64,000 bases of DNA from Cephaloticoccus primus (GTDB lineage Bacteria; Verrucomicrobiota; Verrucomicrobiia; Opitutales; Opitutaceae), in NCBI RefSeq assembly GCF_001580015.1, contig NZ_LSZQ01000041.1, forward strand, positions 1-64,000. Reading direction: 5' to 3'. Of the stretch, positions 1 to 8,452 are shown piece after piece; position 1 is the first letter of the stretch, and every line of letters starts with the position of its first letter. The position numbers and the translations under genes were made by a program. The notes under the pieces are model-generated. The model worked only from the letters and a program-made list of their open reading frames with translations, was not told the DNA's origin and searched no databases.

Positions 1-1
1 G

Positions 2-232
2 CGAAACCACTTCGACCGCTCGTGGCTCCCGAACATCGTCTTCGAAGGCTACCAAAACTACGAGACAACCTGGAAACCCTACGACAACAACTACATCCAG
101 ATAACCCCCTTCGGTATCGTCCCCGAACCCACCACCTACGGCGCCATACTGGGCGCAGTAGGCATCGGCCTGTACCTGTTCCGTCGCAAACGGAAGACAG
201 GACGGCGCACCAGCGAGTGCGCCGCCAAATAA
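2..232 (+). CDS. PEP-CTERM sorting domain protein, C-terminal end (partial)
   Basis: Only the last 76 residues are inside the window; the gene enters from the left edge and stops at TAA. The end shows a textbook PEP-CTERM signal: the VPEPTTYG motif, then a hydrophobic helix (AILGAVGIGLYLF) and a basic cluster (RRKRK). In this family the tail is recognised by exosortase, which anchors or releases the protein at the cell surface. The stretch before the motif (FEGYQNYETTWKPYDNNY) resembles the same region of the PEP-CTERM protein at 32252-34069 (FEGYKG...YLKGYDDYWQITP), so the two are probably members of one surface-protein family. No exosortase is seen in this window. Confidence 0.85.
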   Translation, partial: RNHFDRSWLPNIVFEGYQNYETTWKPYDNNYIQITPFGIVPEPTTYGAILGAVGIGLYLFRRKRKTGRRTSECAAK

Positions 233-613
233 AATGAGTCGAAGACTCCCGCTCCGCGCGGGCGGCGGTGGCGGGGCGCCACGTGCCATTGAATTTGGGA
301 ATCGGCTTCGGCGATAAAACGGGTCTGCGACCCCGCCGAAGCACGATTCCCAAATTGAAAGGACTCCTCCCTGTCGCGTTGCGACAGGAGAAGGAGCTTC
401 AAATGCGGATGGAACCCATTGGGGCGCGGCGAAAAAGTTTACGGGTTAAACTCCCACCTGAGCTCCGGTCAGGGAGTTCATTCAACTGTGCGGCTTGTTC
501 GTCGGGCGGAACGCCCGACGAACAAGCCGCACAGTAATGGGTGCAGGCACCGCCTGCCGCCGCCCGCGTAGGGCCGCCCTCCCGCCCCCCCACGCGCAGT
601 GGCGGTTCGGGTG
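233..613. repeat. Intergenic hairpin-repeat cluster
   Basis: No gene is seen. Three hairpins lie here. The first (292-356) has arms beginning AATTTGGGAATCG and ending CGATTCCCAAATT with one bulge. The second (370-388) is CCTGTCGC-GTT-GCGACAGG. The third (485-535) is a perfect 24 bp stem closed by a GAA loop. Read on the minus strand, 265-455 is collinear with the element at 30416-30590. The block ends in CCCACGCGCAGTGG (about 590-603), which recurs at 5801-5813 and 30590-30602. The short reading frames across it are by-products of the repeats. Confidence 0.8.
485..535. repeat. Perfect 24 bp hairpin with GAA loop (copy 1)
   Basis: The left arm (485-508) and right arm (512-535) are exact reverse complements, separated only by GAA. 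A homologous hairpin occurs at 5711-5765. The arms of the two copies differ at four positions and every difference is compensated on the opposite arm. It is followed by GCAGG/CCTGC (a second small stem) and the CACGCGCAGTGG box, again as in the other copy. It sits downstream of both convergent flanking genes, so it might also act as a bidirectional terminator. Confidence 0.8.
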
Positions 614-1519
614 TTATCCGCGGGCGACGCGTTGGATAAAGGCTTGGGCGGCGGGGGAGGGGCTTGCTGCGGTGCTCCAGCCGGCGACGAGGCGGCTTTC
701 GGGGGCGGGGCCGCTTAGCGGGCGAAAGAGGATGTCTTCGGGCAGCGTCTTCGCCTCGGAGGGGGTGATGAATGTCGCACCGAGACCGGCGCGGACGAGC
801 CCGATGGCGTTGGCGCGCGGCCAGATCTCGTCCACGATTTTGAGTGTGATGCCTGCGTGCTCGCAGGTGCTGAGGATGCGGTCGTAAAACCCCGGGTTCA
901 TATGCCGCGGGAAGAGCACAAAGGGCGTGTCGCCGAGCTGGCTCAGGTGCAGCCGTTTCCGTTGGGCGAGCGGATGCGCGGCGGGCAGCAAGACGCCATT
1001 GGGCTCGCGCAAGAGCTGGCGTGTGCGAATCCCTTCGGGCTTTTCCTGCGAGGGGTGAAAGAAGCCGCAGTCGATTTCGCCCGAGTGGAGCGCGTCGATC
1101 TGCGCCGCGCTGGGGGATTCGGCCAGGCCGACGCGAATCGCTGGATGTGTCTGGGAAAACGCGCGGATGATCCCGGGCAGGACGGTCGCCATCGCCAGTC
1201 CGGTGAAGCCGATGCGCACCTGGCCGACTTCTCCGGCACTTACGGCGGCGAGCTCGGCCGGGAGCCGCTGGAGCGTGCCGAGCAGCGGCAGCAACCGCTC
1301 GAAGAGTGCGTGGCCGGCGGCGGTCAGCTCTACGCTGCGCCGAGTACGCACAAACAGTTCGCAGCCGAGGGCCTGTTCCAGATGGGCGATCTGGCGGCTG
1401 AGCGCGGGCTGGGCGATGCCGACGAACTCGGCGGCGCGGCTAAAGTGCAGGAGTTGGGCAACGGCAAAGAAGCCCGTGAGTTGCCTTAGCTCGTAGTCGA
1501 ACTGATACTTTAAAAGCAT
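614..1519 (-). CDS. LysR family transcriptional regulator
   Basis: About 301 residues from the ATG at 1519; a TTG 36 bases upstream could extend it, but LysR proteins normally begin just before the ELRQL motif seen here. The N-terminal winged helix-turn-helix (residues about 5-65) contains the family pattern: HFSRAAEFVGIAQPALSRQI, then LEQALGCELFVRTRR. The rest is the periplasmic-binding-like effector domain (about 90-295). It is divergent from leuC with about 100 bases between, the usual arrangement for a LysR regulator controlling its neighbour. Control of leuCD, with a pathway intermediate as effector, is therefore plausible but inferred. The helix-turn-helix resembles many LysR subfamilies and does not identify the ligand. 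Confidence 0.88.
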   Translation of the reverse strand: MLLKYQFDYELRQLTGFFAVAQLLHFSRAAEFVGIAQPALSRQIAHLEQALGCELFVRTRRSVELTAAGHALFERLLPLLGTLQRLPAELAAVSAGEVGQVRIGFTGLAMATVLPGIIRAFSQTHPAIRVGLAESPSAAQIDALHSGEIDCGFFHPSQEKPEGIRTRQLLREPNGVLLPAAHPLAQRKRLHLSQLGDTPFVLFPRHMNPGFYDRILSTCEHAGITLKIVDEIWPRANAIGLVRAGLGATFITPSEAKTLPEDILFRPLSGPAPESRLVAGWSTAASPSPAAQAFIQRVARG

Positions 1520-1617
1520 TAAAATGGTAAAATTAAGTATTTTGGAGCATGGCAAGAATCCGCTATCGTTTCCGCCTCGCCCTTAACCGATGCAGCACAT
1601 TTATAACCTGAACTACT
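1520..1617. promoter_or_regulatory. Divergent LysR/leuC intergenic region
   Basis: This 98-base gap is AT-richer than its surroundings near the regulator start and separates two divergent genes, so it must hold both promoters. A TTTATAAC stretch about 20 bases before leuC could be a -10 element. LysR regulators usually bind T-N11-A type sites in such gaps; no clear single site was identified by eye. No Shine-Dalgarno sequence is visible before the leuC ATG. Confidence 0.4.
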
Positions 1618-3045
1618 ATGCAAACGCCTAAGTCCCTCTTTGAAAAAGTCTGGGAAGCGCACGCGGTGCGAAAGCTGAAGAATGGGCAAACCCAGCTCCT
1701 GATCGGTACGCACTTGATCCACGAGGTGACGAGTCCGCAGGCATTTGGAATGCTGCGCGACCTGGGGCTACGGGTGGCCATGCCGCAGCGCACGTTTGCG
1801 ACGGTCGATCACATCGTGCCGACTGATCAGCGCACCGAGCCGTTTAGCGATCCGTTGGCCGATCAGATGATCAAGGCACTGCGCAAAAACTGCGCCGAGC
1901 ACGGCATCACTTACTTCGACCTCGGCTCGGGCAAGCAGGGGATCGTCCACATGGTGGGCCCCGAGCAGGGCATCACGCAGCCGGGCTCGACGATTGCTTG
2001 CGGCGACTCTCACACGAGCACGCACGGGGCTTTTGGCGCGATCGCGCTGGGCATCGGCACCAGTCAGGTGCGCGACGTGCTCGCGACACAGACGATGGCC
2101 CTGAGCCCGCTCAAGGTGCGCCGGATCGAGGTCACGGGGCGGCTGCGCCCGGGCGTGTACGCGAAGGACGTGATCCTGCACATCATCCGCACGCTCGGCG
2201 TGAACGGCGGGACGGGCTACGCCTACGAATATGCGGGCGAGGTTTTCGACCGCTTCTCGATGGATGAGCGGATGACCGTCTGTAACATGTCGATCGAGGG
2301 CGGCGCGCGCGTCGGCTATGTGAATCCGGATGAGACGACCTTTGAGTACCTGAAGGGCCGGCCTTACGCCCCGAAGGGCGCGGACTGGGATCGCGCCGTC
2401 GCGCACTGGCGCTCGGTGGCGAGCGACCCGGGCTGTGCCTACGACGATGTCGTGGTAATCCGCGGCGAAGACATCGCTCCGACGATCACCTGGGGGATCA
2501 ACCCGGGGCAGGGGATCAGCATCGAAGAAGCGGTGCCCGACCCCGCGCATGCGAGCAGCGCGGACGAGCGCACGAGCATTGGCGAAGCGCTCGCCTACAT
2601 GAAGCTGGAGCCGGGCGCGCCGATTCGCGGCACGCGGATTGATGTGGCTTTCCTCGGCAGTTGTACGAATGCGCGGCTTTCCGATTTTCAGGAAGTCGCA
2701 CGCTATTTACCCGGCCACCGCGTGGCGCCGGGGGTAAAGGCAATCGCCGTCCCGGGCTCGCAATTGGTCAGTGCGGTTTGTGCCGAGCTGGGCATTGATC
2801 GCGTGTTTCGGGAGGCGGGCTTCGAGTGGCGCGAGGCGGGCTGCTCGATGTGCCTGGCGATGAACCCCGACAAACTCGTGGGCGATCAGGTCTGCGCGAG
2901 CTCCTCGAACCGCAACTTCAAGGGCCGCCAGGGCAGCCCGACTGGCCGCACGCTGTTGATGAGCCCCCTCATGGTGGCGGCGGCAGCGGTGACGGGCGCA
3001 GTCGCCGATGCGCGCGAGGTCTTCTCTCTGCGCGAGGCGAGCTGA
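1618..3045 (+). CDS. leuC: 3-isopropylmalate dehydratase large subunit
   Basis: 475 residues, the usual length for bacterial LeuC. It isomerises 2-isopropylmalate to 3-isopropylmalate in leucine biosynthesis in the cytoplasm, with LeuD as partner. Aconitase-fold motifs are present: the substrate/[4Fe-4S] region [14 protein letters not shown] near residue 130, [10 protein letters not shown] (first cluster Cys) near 345, and [11 protein letters not shown] (remaining two cluster Cys) near 408. The ending [11 protein letters not shown] is typical of the family. leuD follows 73 bases downstream on the same strand. The start is preceded by no obvious ribosome binding site, as for many genes in this window. 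Confidence 0.97.
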   Translation: MQTPKSLFEKVWEAHAVRKLKNGQTQLLIGTHLIHEVTSPQAFGMLRDLGLRVAMPQRTFATVDHIVPTDQRTEPFSDPLADQMIKALRKNCAEHGITYFDLGSGKQGIVHMVGPEQGITQPGSTIACGDSHTSTHGAFGAIALGIGTSQVRDVLATQTMALSPLKVRRIEVTGRLRPGVYAKDVILHIIRTLGVNGGTGYAYEYAGEVFDRFSMDERMTVCNMSIEGGARVGYVNPDETTFEYLKGRPYAPKGADWDRAVAHWRSVASDPGCAYDDVVVIRGEDIAPTITWGINPGQGISIEEAVPDPAHASSADERTSIGEALAYMKLEPGAPIRGTRIDVAFLGSCTNARLSDFQEVARYLPGHRVAPGVKAIAVPGSQLVSAVCAELGIDRVFREAGFEWREAGCSMCLAMNPDKLVGDQVCASSSNRNFKGRQGSPTGRTLLMSPLMVAAAAVTGAVADAREVFSLREAS

Positions 3046-3118
3046 GCTGGCCAGTGCCTTCCCCGGACTGACCGCGGTACACTTACTCTTCCTCTCTCCA
3101 CTCCCTCCTTCCCATTTT

Positions 3119-3715
3119 ATGGCACTTGAGAAAATTTCTACGATAACGGGCCGCGCTGTCACCGTGCCCGGTAACGATATTGATACCGACCGGATCATCC
3201 CCGCGCGCTTTTTGAAGTGTGTGACCTTTGACGCGCTGGGCGAGGGCCTCTTCGCCGATGATCGCAAGGCCGCTGAGGGGCAGCATCCGCTCGACAACCC
3301 GATTTACGCAGGGGCCAGCATCCTGCTTGGCGGCGCAAATTTCGGCTGCGGGAGCTCGCGCGAGCACGCGCCGCAGGCGATCAAGAAATTCGGGTTTCGC
3401 GCAGTCGTGGCCGAAAGCTTTGCCGAAATATTTTTCGGCAATGCGACCAACATCGGTCTCGCCTGCGTCAACGCCGCGCGTGCGGACATCCAGACGCTAA
3501 GCGCAGCAATCGCCGCCGATCCGACGCTGGAGCTCACGGTCGATCTGGCCGCGCAGCAGATCCGTTTTGGCGAAAGAAGCGTGCCGCTCACGATGCGCGA
3601 GGCCGCCCGCGATGCCCTGATAAATGGGCGCTGGGATCCGATTGCCGAGCTGCTCGAAGGCAGCGATGCGGTGGGAAATACGGCGGCAGGCTTGCCCTAT
3701 GTGAGCGGGTGGTAG
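3119..3715 (+). CDS. leuD: 3-isopropylmalate dehydratase small subunit
   Basis: 198 residues from the ATG at 3119. The longer open frame beginning at 3008 overlaps leuC and lacks family similarity in the extra part, so it is rejected. LeuD signatures are clear: NDIDTDRIIPARFL near residue 17 and the swivelling-domain motif GGANFGCGSSREHAP near residue 70, followed by AVVAESFAEIFFGNATNIGL. It partners LeuC to form the active isomerase. The 38 bases before the start (3081-3118) contain 34 pyrimidines and no G, standing in for a Shine-Dalgarno site. Cotranscription with leuC is likely. Confidence 0.96.
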   Translation: MALEKISTITGRAVTVPGNDIDTDRIIPARFLKCVTFDALGEGLFADDRKAAEGQHPLDNPIYAGASILLGGANFGCGSSREHAPQAIKKFGFRAVVAESFAEIFFGNATNIGLACVNAARADIQTLSAAIAADPTLELTVDLAAQQIRFGERSVPLTMREAARDALINGRWDPIAELLEGSDAVGNTAAGLPYVSGW

Positions 3716-3794
3716 ACAGAAGTTTTTGAACTTTTCCCCGTGCGGGTATGTCCTGGCGCGGAACCGTTTCCCTCCTGCTTCCCCCCCTTTCCTC

Positions 3795-4445
3795 ATGACG
3801 ATTCTTGCTGCTATCGAAGTTTTCACGGGCGCGGGCCTGCTTATTTATCCGCTGGGGCTCTGCTCGGCGGTGGCGGTTTACATCCTCTGCGAGCGCGGCT
3901 TTGCGCTGCGCCGTGCCGCAGTCATGCCAGCGGACCTGGTCGAAGCCGTGATCGCCAACCGCACACTCACTGGCGGGCGGCATACGGTGCTGGCGCGGAT
4001 CGTCGAGTTTGCCGAGGCGCACCGCGACGACGAAGGCGCCGTGCGCGCCTTCGCGCGGCTGGAGATTAACCGCATGGAGCGCGGCATCCCTTATCTCGAC
4101 GTCATTTACGCGGCCGCGCCGCTGATCGGCCTCACGGGTACGGTGACGGGGCTGCTGCGCGTGTTTTCGCAAATCTCGCCCGAGACGGGCTTGCCCGATC
4201 CGGTGGCTTTTACCTCGGGTGTCGCGCTCGCGCTTTCGGCGACGGTTATCGGGCTGGTGATCGCGATTCCTGCGCTGGTCGGCGGCGGCTGGCTCCAACG
4301 CCGGGTGGAGAACTATGCGGCCCAGCTCGATGTGCTCCTTGAGCGGATCTTGAAGCACGGCAAAACTGCGCAAGCCGCCTTGCCCTCTTCGCAGGGCGCC
4401 GCTCCGTCCGCAGCTTCGGCAACCGCGACGCCCTCCGCCGGATGA
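3795..4445 (+). CDS. exbB: ExbB/TolQ/MotA-type proton channel protein
   Basis: 216 residues from the ATG at 3795, chosen because it follows a C/T-rich tract and places a membrane segment close to the N-terminus. Three hydrophobic segments can be seen: LIYPLGLCSAVAVYIL near residue 20, the family core YAAAPLIGLTGTVTGLLRVF near 110, and ALSATVIGLVIAIPALVGG near 145. A low-complexity Ala/Ser/Pro tail follows. In the family this protein forms a pentameric proton channel with an ExbD dimer and energises TonB or Tol. Its stop overlaps the ExbD start (ATGA). No tonB gene is adjacent, so a TolQR-like role cannot be excluded. Confidence 0.88.
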   Translation: MTILAAIEVFTGAGLLIYPLGLCSAVAVYILCERGFALRRAAVMPADLVEAVIANRTLTGGRHTVLARIVEFAEAHRDDEGAVRAFARLEINRMERGIPYLDVIYAAAPLIGLTGTVTGLLRVFSQISPETGLPDPVAFTSGVALALSATVIGLVIAIPALVGGGWLQRRVENYAAQLDVLLERILKHGKTAQAALPSSQGAAPSAASATATPSAG

Positions 4446-4846
4446 ACTCGTCGCTCTACACCAAGCGTCGCGCCCGGCCCGAGATGAACCTCGTGCCGCT
4501 GATCGACGTGCTCGTGATGCTCGTCTTCTTCGCGTTTGTGACGATGCAGTTCAAGTCGGCCACGACGCTCAACATCACCGTGCCGCGCGTGCAGACTTCG
4601 GGCACCAACCAGTTTGAGGGCAAGGTCGAGATCGGCATCGATAAGGAGGGCAACATCTCCTACAACGGCCGCGCTACGAGCCTCGCCGACCTCGATGCGC
4701 TCTTGCAGGAAGTGAAGCGCGTGAACCGCGATACGCCGATTCTCGTGCGGGCGGACGAGACCAGCCACTTTGGCGCGGTGACTCAGGTGTGGGATGCGTG
4801 CCGCCGTCTCGGCCTCAACAAGGTCGTCATGCAGACGCGCCGTTAG
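4442..4846 (+). CDS. exbD: ExbD/TolR family biopolymer transport protein
   Basis: 134 residues. It has the ExbD plan: a short cytoplasmic tail, one transmembrane helix with the essential aspartate (LVPLIDVLVMLVFFAFV, Asp near residue 22), and a periplasmic domain ending in ATQVWDACRRLGLNKVVMQT. It partners the ExbB-like protein encoded immediately upstream; the ATGA overlap implies translational coupling. The pair could power the two TonB-dependent receptors at 46-50 kb, though that link is inferred and many genomes carry several ExbBD sets. Confidence 0.9.
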   Translation: MNSSLYTKRRARPEMNLVPLIDVLVMLVFFAFVTMQFKSATTLNITVPRVQTSGTNQFEGKVEIGIDKEGNISYNGRATSLADLDALLQEVKRVNRDTPILVRADETSHFGAVTQVWDACRRLGLNKVVMQTRR

Positions 4847-4888
4847 CCCGGGGCTTGCGGAATCCTGGCGCTGCGCTCCTGTCGGGAA

Positions 4889-5572
4889 ATGAAGATCGTC
4901 ATCACAGGTGTTTCGCGCGGGCTGGGCCGCGCCTTGGCCGAGGAGTTGATCGCTGGCGGGCACAGCGTTTTCGGCTGCGGGCGCTCGGGCGAAGCCATCT
5001 TTGAGCTGCGTATGGCGTATCCCGAGCAGCGCTTCGCAGTCGTCGATGTGGGGCTCGACAACAAGGTCGCGCTCTGGGCCGCCGATGTGCTCGGCAGCTA
5101 CGGCGCGCCAGACATCTTGATCAACAACGCGGCGCTCATGTGCCGCAGGGCCCCGCTGTGGGAGCAGGGCGACGAAGAGCTTACCCGGCTGCTCGACGCC
5201 AATGTGCGCGGCACGGCCAATGTCATCCGCCACTTCGTGCCCGCAATGGTCGCGGCCCAGCGCGGCGTGATCGTTAACCTCAGCTCATCGTGGGGCCGCG
5301 GTGTCGCGCCACATGTGGCACCTTACTGCGCGAGCAAGTGGGCGATAGGGGGGCTCACCCGCGCGTTGGCCGAGGAGCTGCCGCAGGGCATGGCCGCCGT
5401 CACGCTCGACCCGGGAGTGATCGATACGGATATGAATCGCGGCAACGAGTCGGGAGCGGCGGGAGGGGCGGGCGAGCTTCTGCGACCTGCTGATTGGGCA
5501 AAACTTGCTACGCCATTTATCCTCAAACTTTCCCTGATTGATAACGGAAAAGCGCTCACGCTCGGCGAGTAG
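4889..5572 (+). CDS. SDR family NAD(P)-dependent oxidoreductase
   Basis: 227 residues, short-chain dehydrogenase/reductase fold. The N-terminal cofactor motif TGVSRGLGRALA (TGxxxGxG) is at residues 6-17. NNAA follows near 76, the catalytic serine region NLSSSWGRG near 131, and the YxxxK pair YCASK near 147. The PGVIDTDM segment is typical after the active site. The substrate cannot be read from sequence. It follows exbD by 42 bases on the same strand and may be cotranscribed, but no functional link to exbBD or leuCD is obvious. Confidence 0.9.
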   Translation: MKIVITGVSRGLGRALAEELIAGGHSVFGCGRSGEAIFELRMAYPEQRFAVVDVGLDNKVALWAADVLGSYGAPDILINNAALMCRRAPLWEQGDEELTRLLDANVRGTANVIRHFVPAMVAAQRGVIVNLSSSWGRGVAPHVAPYCASKWAIGGLTRALAEELPQGMAAVTLDPGVIDTDMNRGNESGAAGGAGELLRPADWAKLATPFILKLSLIDNGKALTLGE

Positions 5573-5604
5573 TAGCCAATTGCGGACAAAAAGAAGCGAA
5601 CTTG

Positions 5605-5684
5605 GGGATTTACTTGTTAACCCAAAAAATCGGCCAAGCAGGAAAACCATTCGGGAGATTTTTTTGGGTTAACGAGTAAATCCC
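5605..5684. repeat. Long imperfect inverted repeat in intergenic space
   Basis: The arms 5605-5631 and 5657-5684 begin GGGATTTACT and meet as TTAACCCAAAAAATC / GATTTTTTTGGGTTAA. They differ by one base and one length change in the A run. The left arm contains the AACCCAAAAAATCG motif found in several other intergenic gaps. A shorter perfect hairpin GCCCGACC-AAA-GGTCGGGC follows at about 5688-5706, and then the GAA-loop hairpin. Together they fill most of the 278-base gap between the SDR gene and the first GT4 gene. Confidence 0.75.
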
Positions 5685-5710
5685 TGGCCCGACCAAAGGT
5701 CGGGCATTTC

Positions 5711-5765
5711 TTACTGTGCGGTTTGCTCGGTGGGCGGAACGCCCACCGAGCAAACCGCACAGTAA
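5711..5765. repeat. Perfect 26 bp hairpin with GAA loop (copy 2)
   Basis: The left arm 5711-5736 and right arm 5740-5765 are exact reverse complements around GAA. This is the homologue of the hairpin at 485-535 and is followed by the same GCAGG/CCTGC stem and CCCACGCGCAGTGG box. Four base differences from the other copy are each matched by the complementary change on the other arm. Confidence 0.8.
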
Positions 5766-5850
5766 GCGGGAGCAGGCACTACCTGCCGCCCTCCCGCCCC
5801 CACGCGCAGTGGCAGCCTTGGGCCGTTTTTGAGGTGCGCGCGCGGCGTGC

Positions 5851-7125
5851 ATGTCGAGCGTTGTATGGCAGCGTGTGCAGCCTCTAGCGTTTGCGGGCTT
5901 GAGCGCCGAAACACCCACGATCGCCTACCTGTTTACCACCTTTCCGAAGCCCACGGAGACCTTTCTCCAGCGCGAGGTCACGGCGATGCTCGCGCGTGGG
6001 GCGCGGCTGCGGCTCTACTCAATGTGGGGCGGTGGCGGCGAGTTTCAGGGCGTGCCCGTGCAGCACTTCCCGAAGTGGCGGCTCTTCACGCTCCTGTGGT
6101 GGATCCCTTACGAAGCCGCGCGTCGCCCGCTCGTTTTGTGCGAGATCTTGCGCGGTCTTTGTACGCGGCTCGCTCCCTCGTGGATAAACTTCTGGGAAAA
6201 CATGCTGGGCGCGGGCTTTGCCTGCCTGCACGCGCGGCATTTCAGGAAAAACCCGCCCGCGCTGATTCACGCGCCTTGGGGCGGGGCACCGGCGAGCGCA
6301 GCTTGGCTTTTGTGGAGGCTGGATGGGTATCGCTACAGCGCCGCTGCGCATGCCTACGATATCTACGAGCACGGCGGCGATTGGTGGCTGCGCGAGAAGC
6401 TCGCGCACGCGTACTTCGTCCACACCTCCACAGAGATGGGCCGCCGCGAGTTGGTTAAGCGCGGAGTGCCCGAGGCGAAGATCGTCTGCATCCGCCGCGG
6501 GCTCGCTGCGCTGCCGCCCCTCAAGCCGCTGCGCCGGGAGCGCGCGCATACGCCGCTGCGGCTCGTGTGCGTGGCGCGGCTGGTGGAGAAAAAAGGGCTG
6601 CGCCACCAACTCCAGGTGTACGCCGGCCTGCGCTCGGCGGGCACGCCGTTTGAGGCGCGGATCGTGGGCGAGGGGCCTTTGCGCGGAGAGCTCGAAGCCC
6701 TCGCGGCCCGACTTGGCATCGCCGATGCCGTCCGGTTCACCGGACATCTGGCGCACGCCGCCGTGTGGGAAACTCTGGAGTGGGCCGACATCCTCCTGCA
6801 CACCGGAATGGTCGCGCCGAGCGGTGACCGCGATGGGCTGCCCAACGTGATCCCCGAGGCAATGTCGGTCGGTACACTCGTGGTTTCATCGCTGGCTGCG
6901 GCTACGACCGAAGCGATTGCCAATGAGGAGACAGGACTGGTGGCCGCTGTGCGCGATACGGGTAGCTGGCTGGCCGCGCTCGACAGGTTGCGGCGCGACG
7001 ACGCACTGGCCGGGTGCTTGCGCGCGAACGCGCGGGCCTGGGTCGAGGAAAACTTCGATGCCCACAAAAACGCTGCCAAACTTTTCACCCATTTCGAGGA
7101 GGCGATCCGTCGCGATGAGCAGTAA
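5851..7125 (+). CDS. GT4-family glycosyltransferase
   Basis: 424 residues. The N-terminal half starts TIAYLFTTFPKPTETFLQRE near residue 25, a pattern seen in exopolysaccharide GT4 enzymes of the WcaL/AmsK type. The C-terminal half has the GT-B fold GT4 signature: VCVARLVEKKGLRHQL near 235, ARIVGEGPLRGELE near 265, RFTGHL, and the EX7E-type donor site GDRDGLPNVIPEAMSVGTLVVSS near 325. It presumably transfers a sugar from a nucleotide donor onto a lipid-linked or surface glycan at the cytoplasmic face. It overlaps the next glycosyltransferase gene by 11 bases, so the two are probably cotranslated. Confidence 0.88.
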   Translation: MSSVVWQRVQPLAFAGLSAETPTIAYLFTTFPKPTETFLQREVTAMLARGARLRLYSMWGGGGEFQGVPVQHFPKWRLFTLLWWIPYEAARRPLVLCEILRGLCTRLAPSWINFWENMLGAGFACLHARHFRKNPPALIHAPWGGAPASAAWLLWRLDGYRYSAAAHAYDIYEHGGDWWLREKLAHAYFVHTSTEMGRRELVKRGVPEAKIVCIRRGLAALPPLKPLRRERAHTPLRLVCVARLVEKKGLRHQLQVYAGLRSAGTPFEARIVGEGPLRGELEALAARLGIADAVRFTGHLAHAAVWETLEWADILLHTGMVAPSGDRDGLPNVIPEAMSVGTLVVSSLAAATTEAIANEETGLVAAVRDTGSWLAALDRLRRDDALAGCLRANARAWVEENFDAHKNAAKLFTHFEEAIRRDEQ

Positions 7126-8278
7126 CGCATCCGCATTGATGAGGATCTGGTACGACTGCACGAAGTCCGCGCGGGCCGCGCATCGCTCGGGCCTCCAGCG
7201 CGTGGCGGGGCGGCTACGCGACGAACTGGGAGCAGTTTCTGGCATCACGGTCTTGCCGAGCTCTGGTCTGGAATGGGCGGAGGCCGCGCGGGCACAACAG
7301 CGCGAGCGCGGCAACTCGGACGGGCAGGACTGGTTTTTGACGCCCGAGGTTTTCGCTCCGGCGGAGCGCCCGGGTTTCGCGGAAATCCTCGCACAGCGGC
7401 CTTGCCCGATGGCGGCGATTTTTTACGACGCGATTCCCCTGAAAATCCCGCACGTGACCTGGCCTGCGAGCGTGGCGCGGCATCCCGCCTACATGAAAAT
7501 GCTGGCGAGCTTCGACCTCGTCCTGGCCATATCCGAAGCGAGCAGGCGCGAGCTGCTGGAGTATTGGGACTGGATGGGCCTCGAAAAAAGGCCACCCGTG
7601 CGGGCGATTTCGCTGGGAGCCGACTTTGACGGCTCGGTGCGCATCAGCGCCGCGAGCGGGCCCACCCAGCCGCCTGTTTTGCTCTGTGTGGGCATCCTCG
7701 AACCGCGGAAAAACCAGACGTTTTTGCTGGAGCAGGTTATCCAAAAAGTGGGAGCGGATTTTGAGCCCCACTTCGTGGGCCGGATGAATCCGCACTTTGG
7801 AAAGCCGATTGCGGCGCAGCTCGCGCGTGCGGCACGCGCGTCTCGGGCTTCCGGTTGGTGCCGCCTTTTGAGGCGTGTTACTGGAGCAGGTCGGAAAGGC
7901 CGGTCGGAGGCGCGGGTTTATTATCACAAACACCTGAGCGACGAGGCGCTGGTGCAGCTCTACGCGCGGGCGACGGCGACGCTGTTCCCCACAATCGCCG
8001 AAGGCTGCGGCCTGCCTGTGCTCGAATCGCTGTGGCGCGGCCTGCCTTGCTTGTGCAGCGACTTGCCCTCAATCCGCGAAATCGCCGCGGGCGGCGGCGC
8101 GCTGCTCCTGCCTCCCAACGGGGCGGATGCGTGGGCTCGGGCGATTCGCGAAATCGCCGAGGGCGGCCCGCTCCTGGAGCGCCTCCAGCACGAAGCCCGC
8201 GCCCGCCCGCTCCCCACTTGGGCGACGACCGCTCAGCAGGTCGTCGATGAACTCGGCGCATGCGGAGCAGTCGTGTGA
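7115..8278 (+). CDS. GT4-family glycosyltransferase
   Basis: 387 residues from the ATG at 7115; an alternative in-frame ATG lies at 7139, just before the conserved beginning RIWYDCTKSARAAHRSGLQR. The longer frame from 6917 overlaps the upstream gene and is not credible. The start resembles the paralogue at 9838-11178 (IDLTHTAH...GIQVV). GT4 marks are FYDAIPLK near residue 105, LLCVGILEPRKNQTFLLE near 190, and TLFPTIAEGCGLPVLESLWRG near 290. About 20 residues near 250 are poorly conserved and rich in Arg/Ala relative to the paralogue. It likely adds a sugar in the same surface-glycan pathway as its neighbours. Confidence 0.85.
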   Translation: MSSNASALMRIWYDCTKSARAAHRSGLQRVAGRLRDELGAVSGITVLPSSGLEWAEAARAQQRERGNSDGQDWFLTPEVFAPAERPGFAEILAQRPCPMAAIFYDAIPLKIPHVTWPASVARHPAYMKMLASFDLVLAISEASRRELLEYWDWMGLEKRPPVRAISLGADFDGSVRISAASGPTQPPVLLCVGILEPRKNQTFLLEQVIQKVGADFEPHFVGRMNPHFGKPIAAQLARAARASRASGWCRLLRRVTGAGRKGRSEARVYYHKHLSDEALVQLYARATATLFPTIAEGCGLPVLESLWRGLPCLCSDLPSIREIAAGGGALLLPPNGADAWARAIREIAEGGPLLERLQHEARARPLPTWATTAQQVVDELGACGAVV

Positions 8279-8452
8279 TGGGGCGCTGCGAGTTTTGGAA
8301 AAAACACGTTGCCCAAAAAAATCGCCCAAACGGGTGGCCCCTCTCTTCTTTCCCCGCGGCCTTGGCTCGTTTGCGTTGAGGCGAAAGTCGGGAGGCGGGA
8401 GCGGGCTTTGCTTCCGCCCTCAGGTCGCCCGCCAGGTGAGGATGCGGAAATG

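Noticed and set aside
268-887. Open frames of 89 and 130 residues across the first repeat region.
   Set aside because: They run through hairpin arms and antisense to the LysR gene, with no domain or start support.
857-1489. A 210-residue plus-strand frame opposite the LysR gene.
   Set aside because: It is the shadow of a GC-rich coding strand; the LysR frame has all the family motifs.
7840-7920. Possible frameshift in the second GT4 gene, because another frame reads GFRLVPPFEA here.
   Set aside because: The main frame stays open and resumes the family pattern (YYHKHLSDEALVQLY) at once, so the segment is better read as a variable loop.
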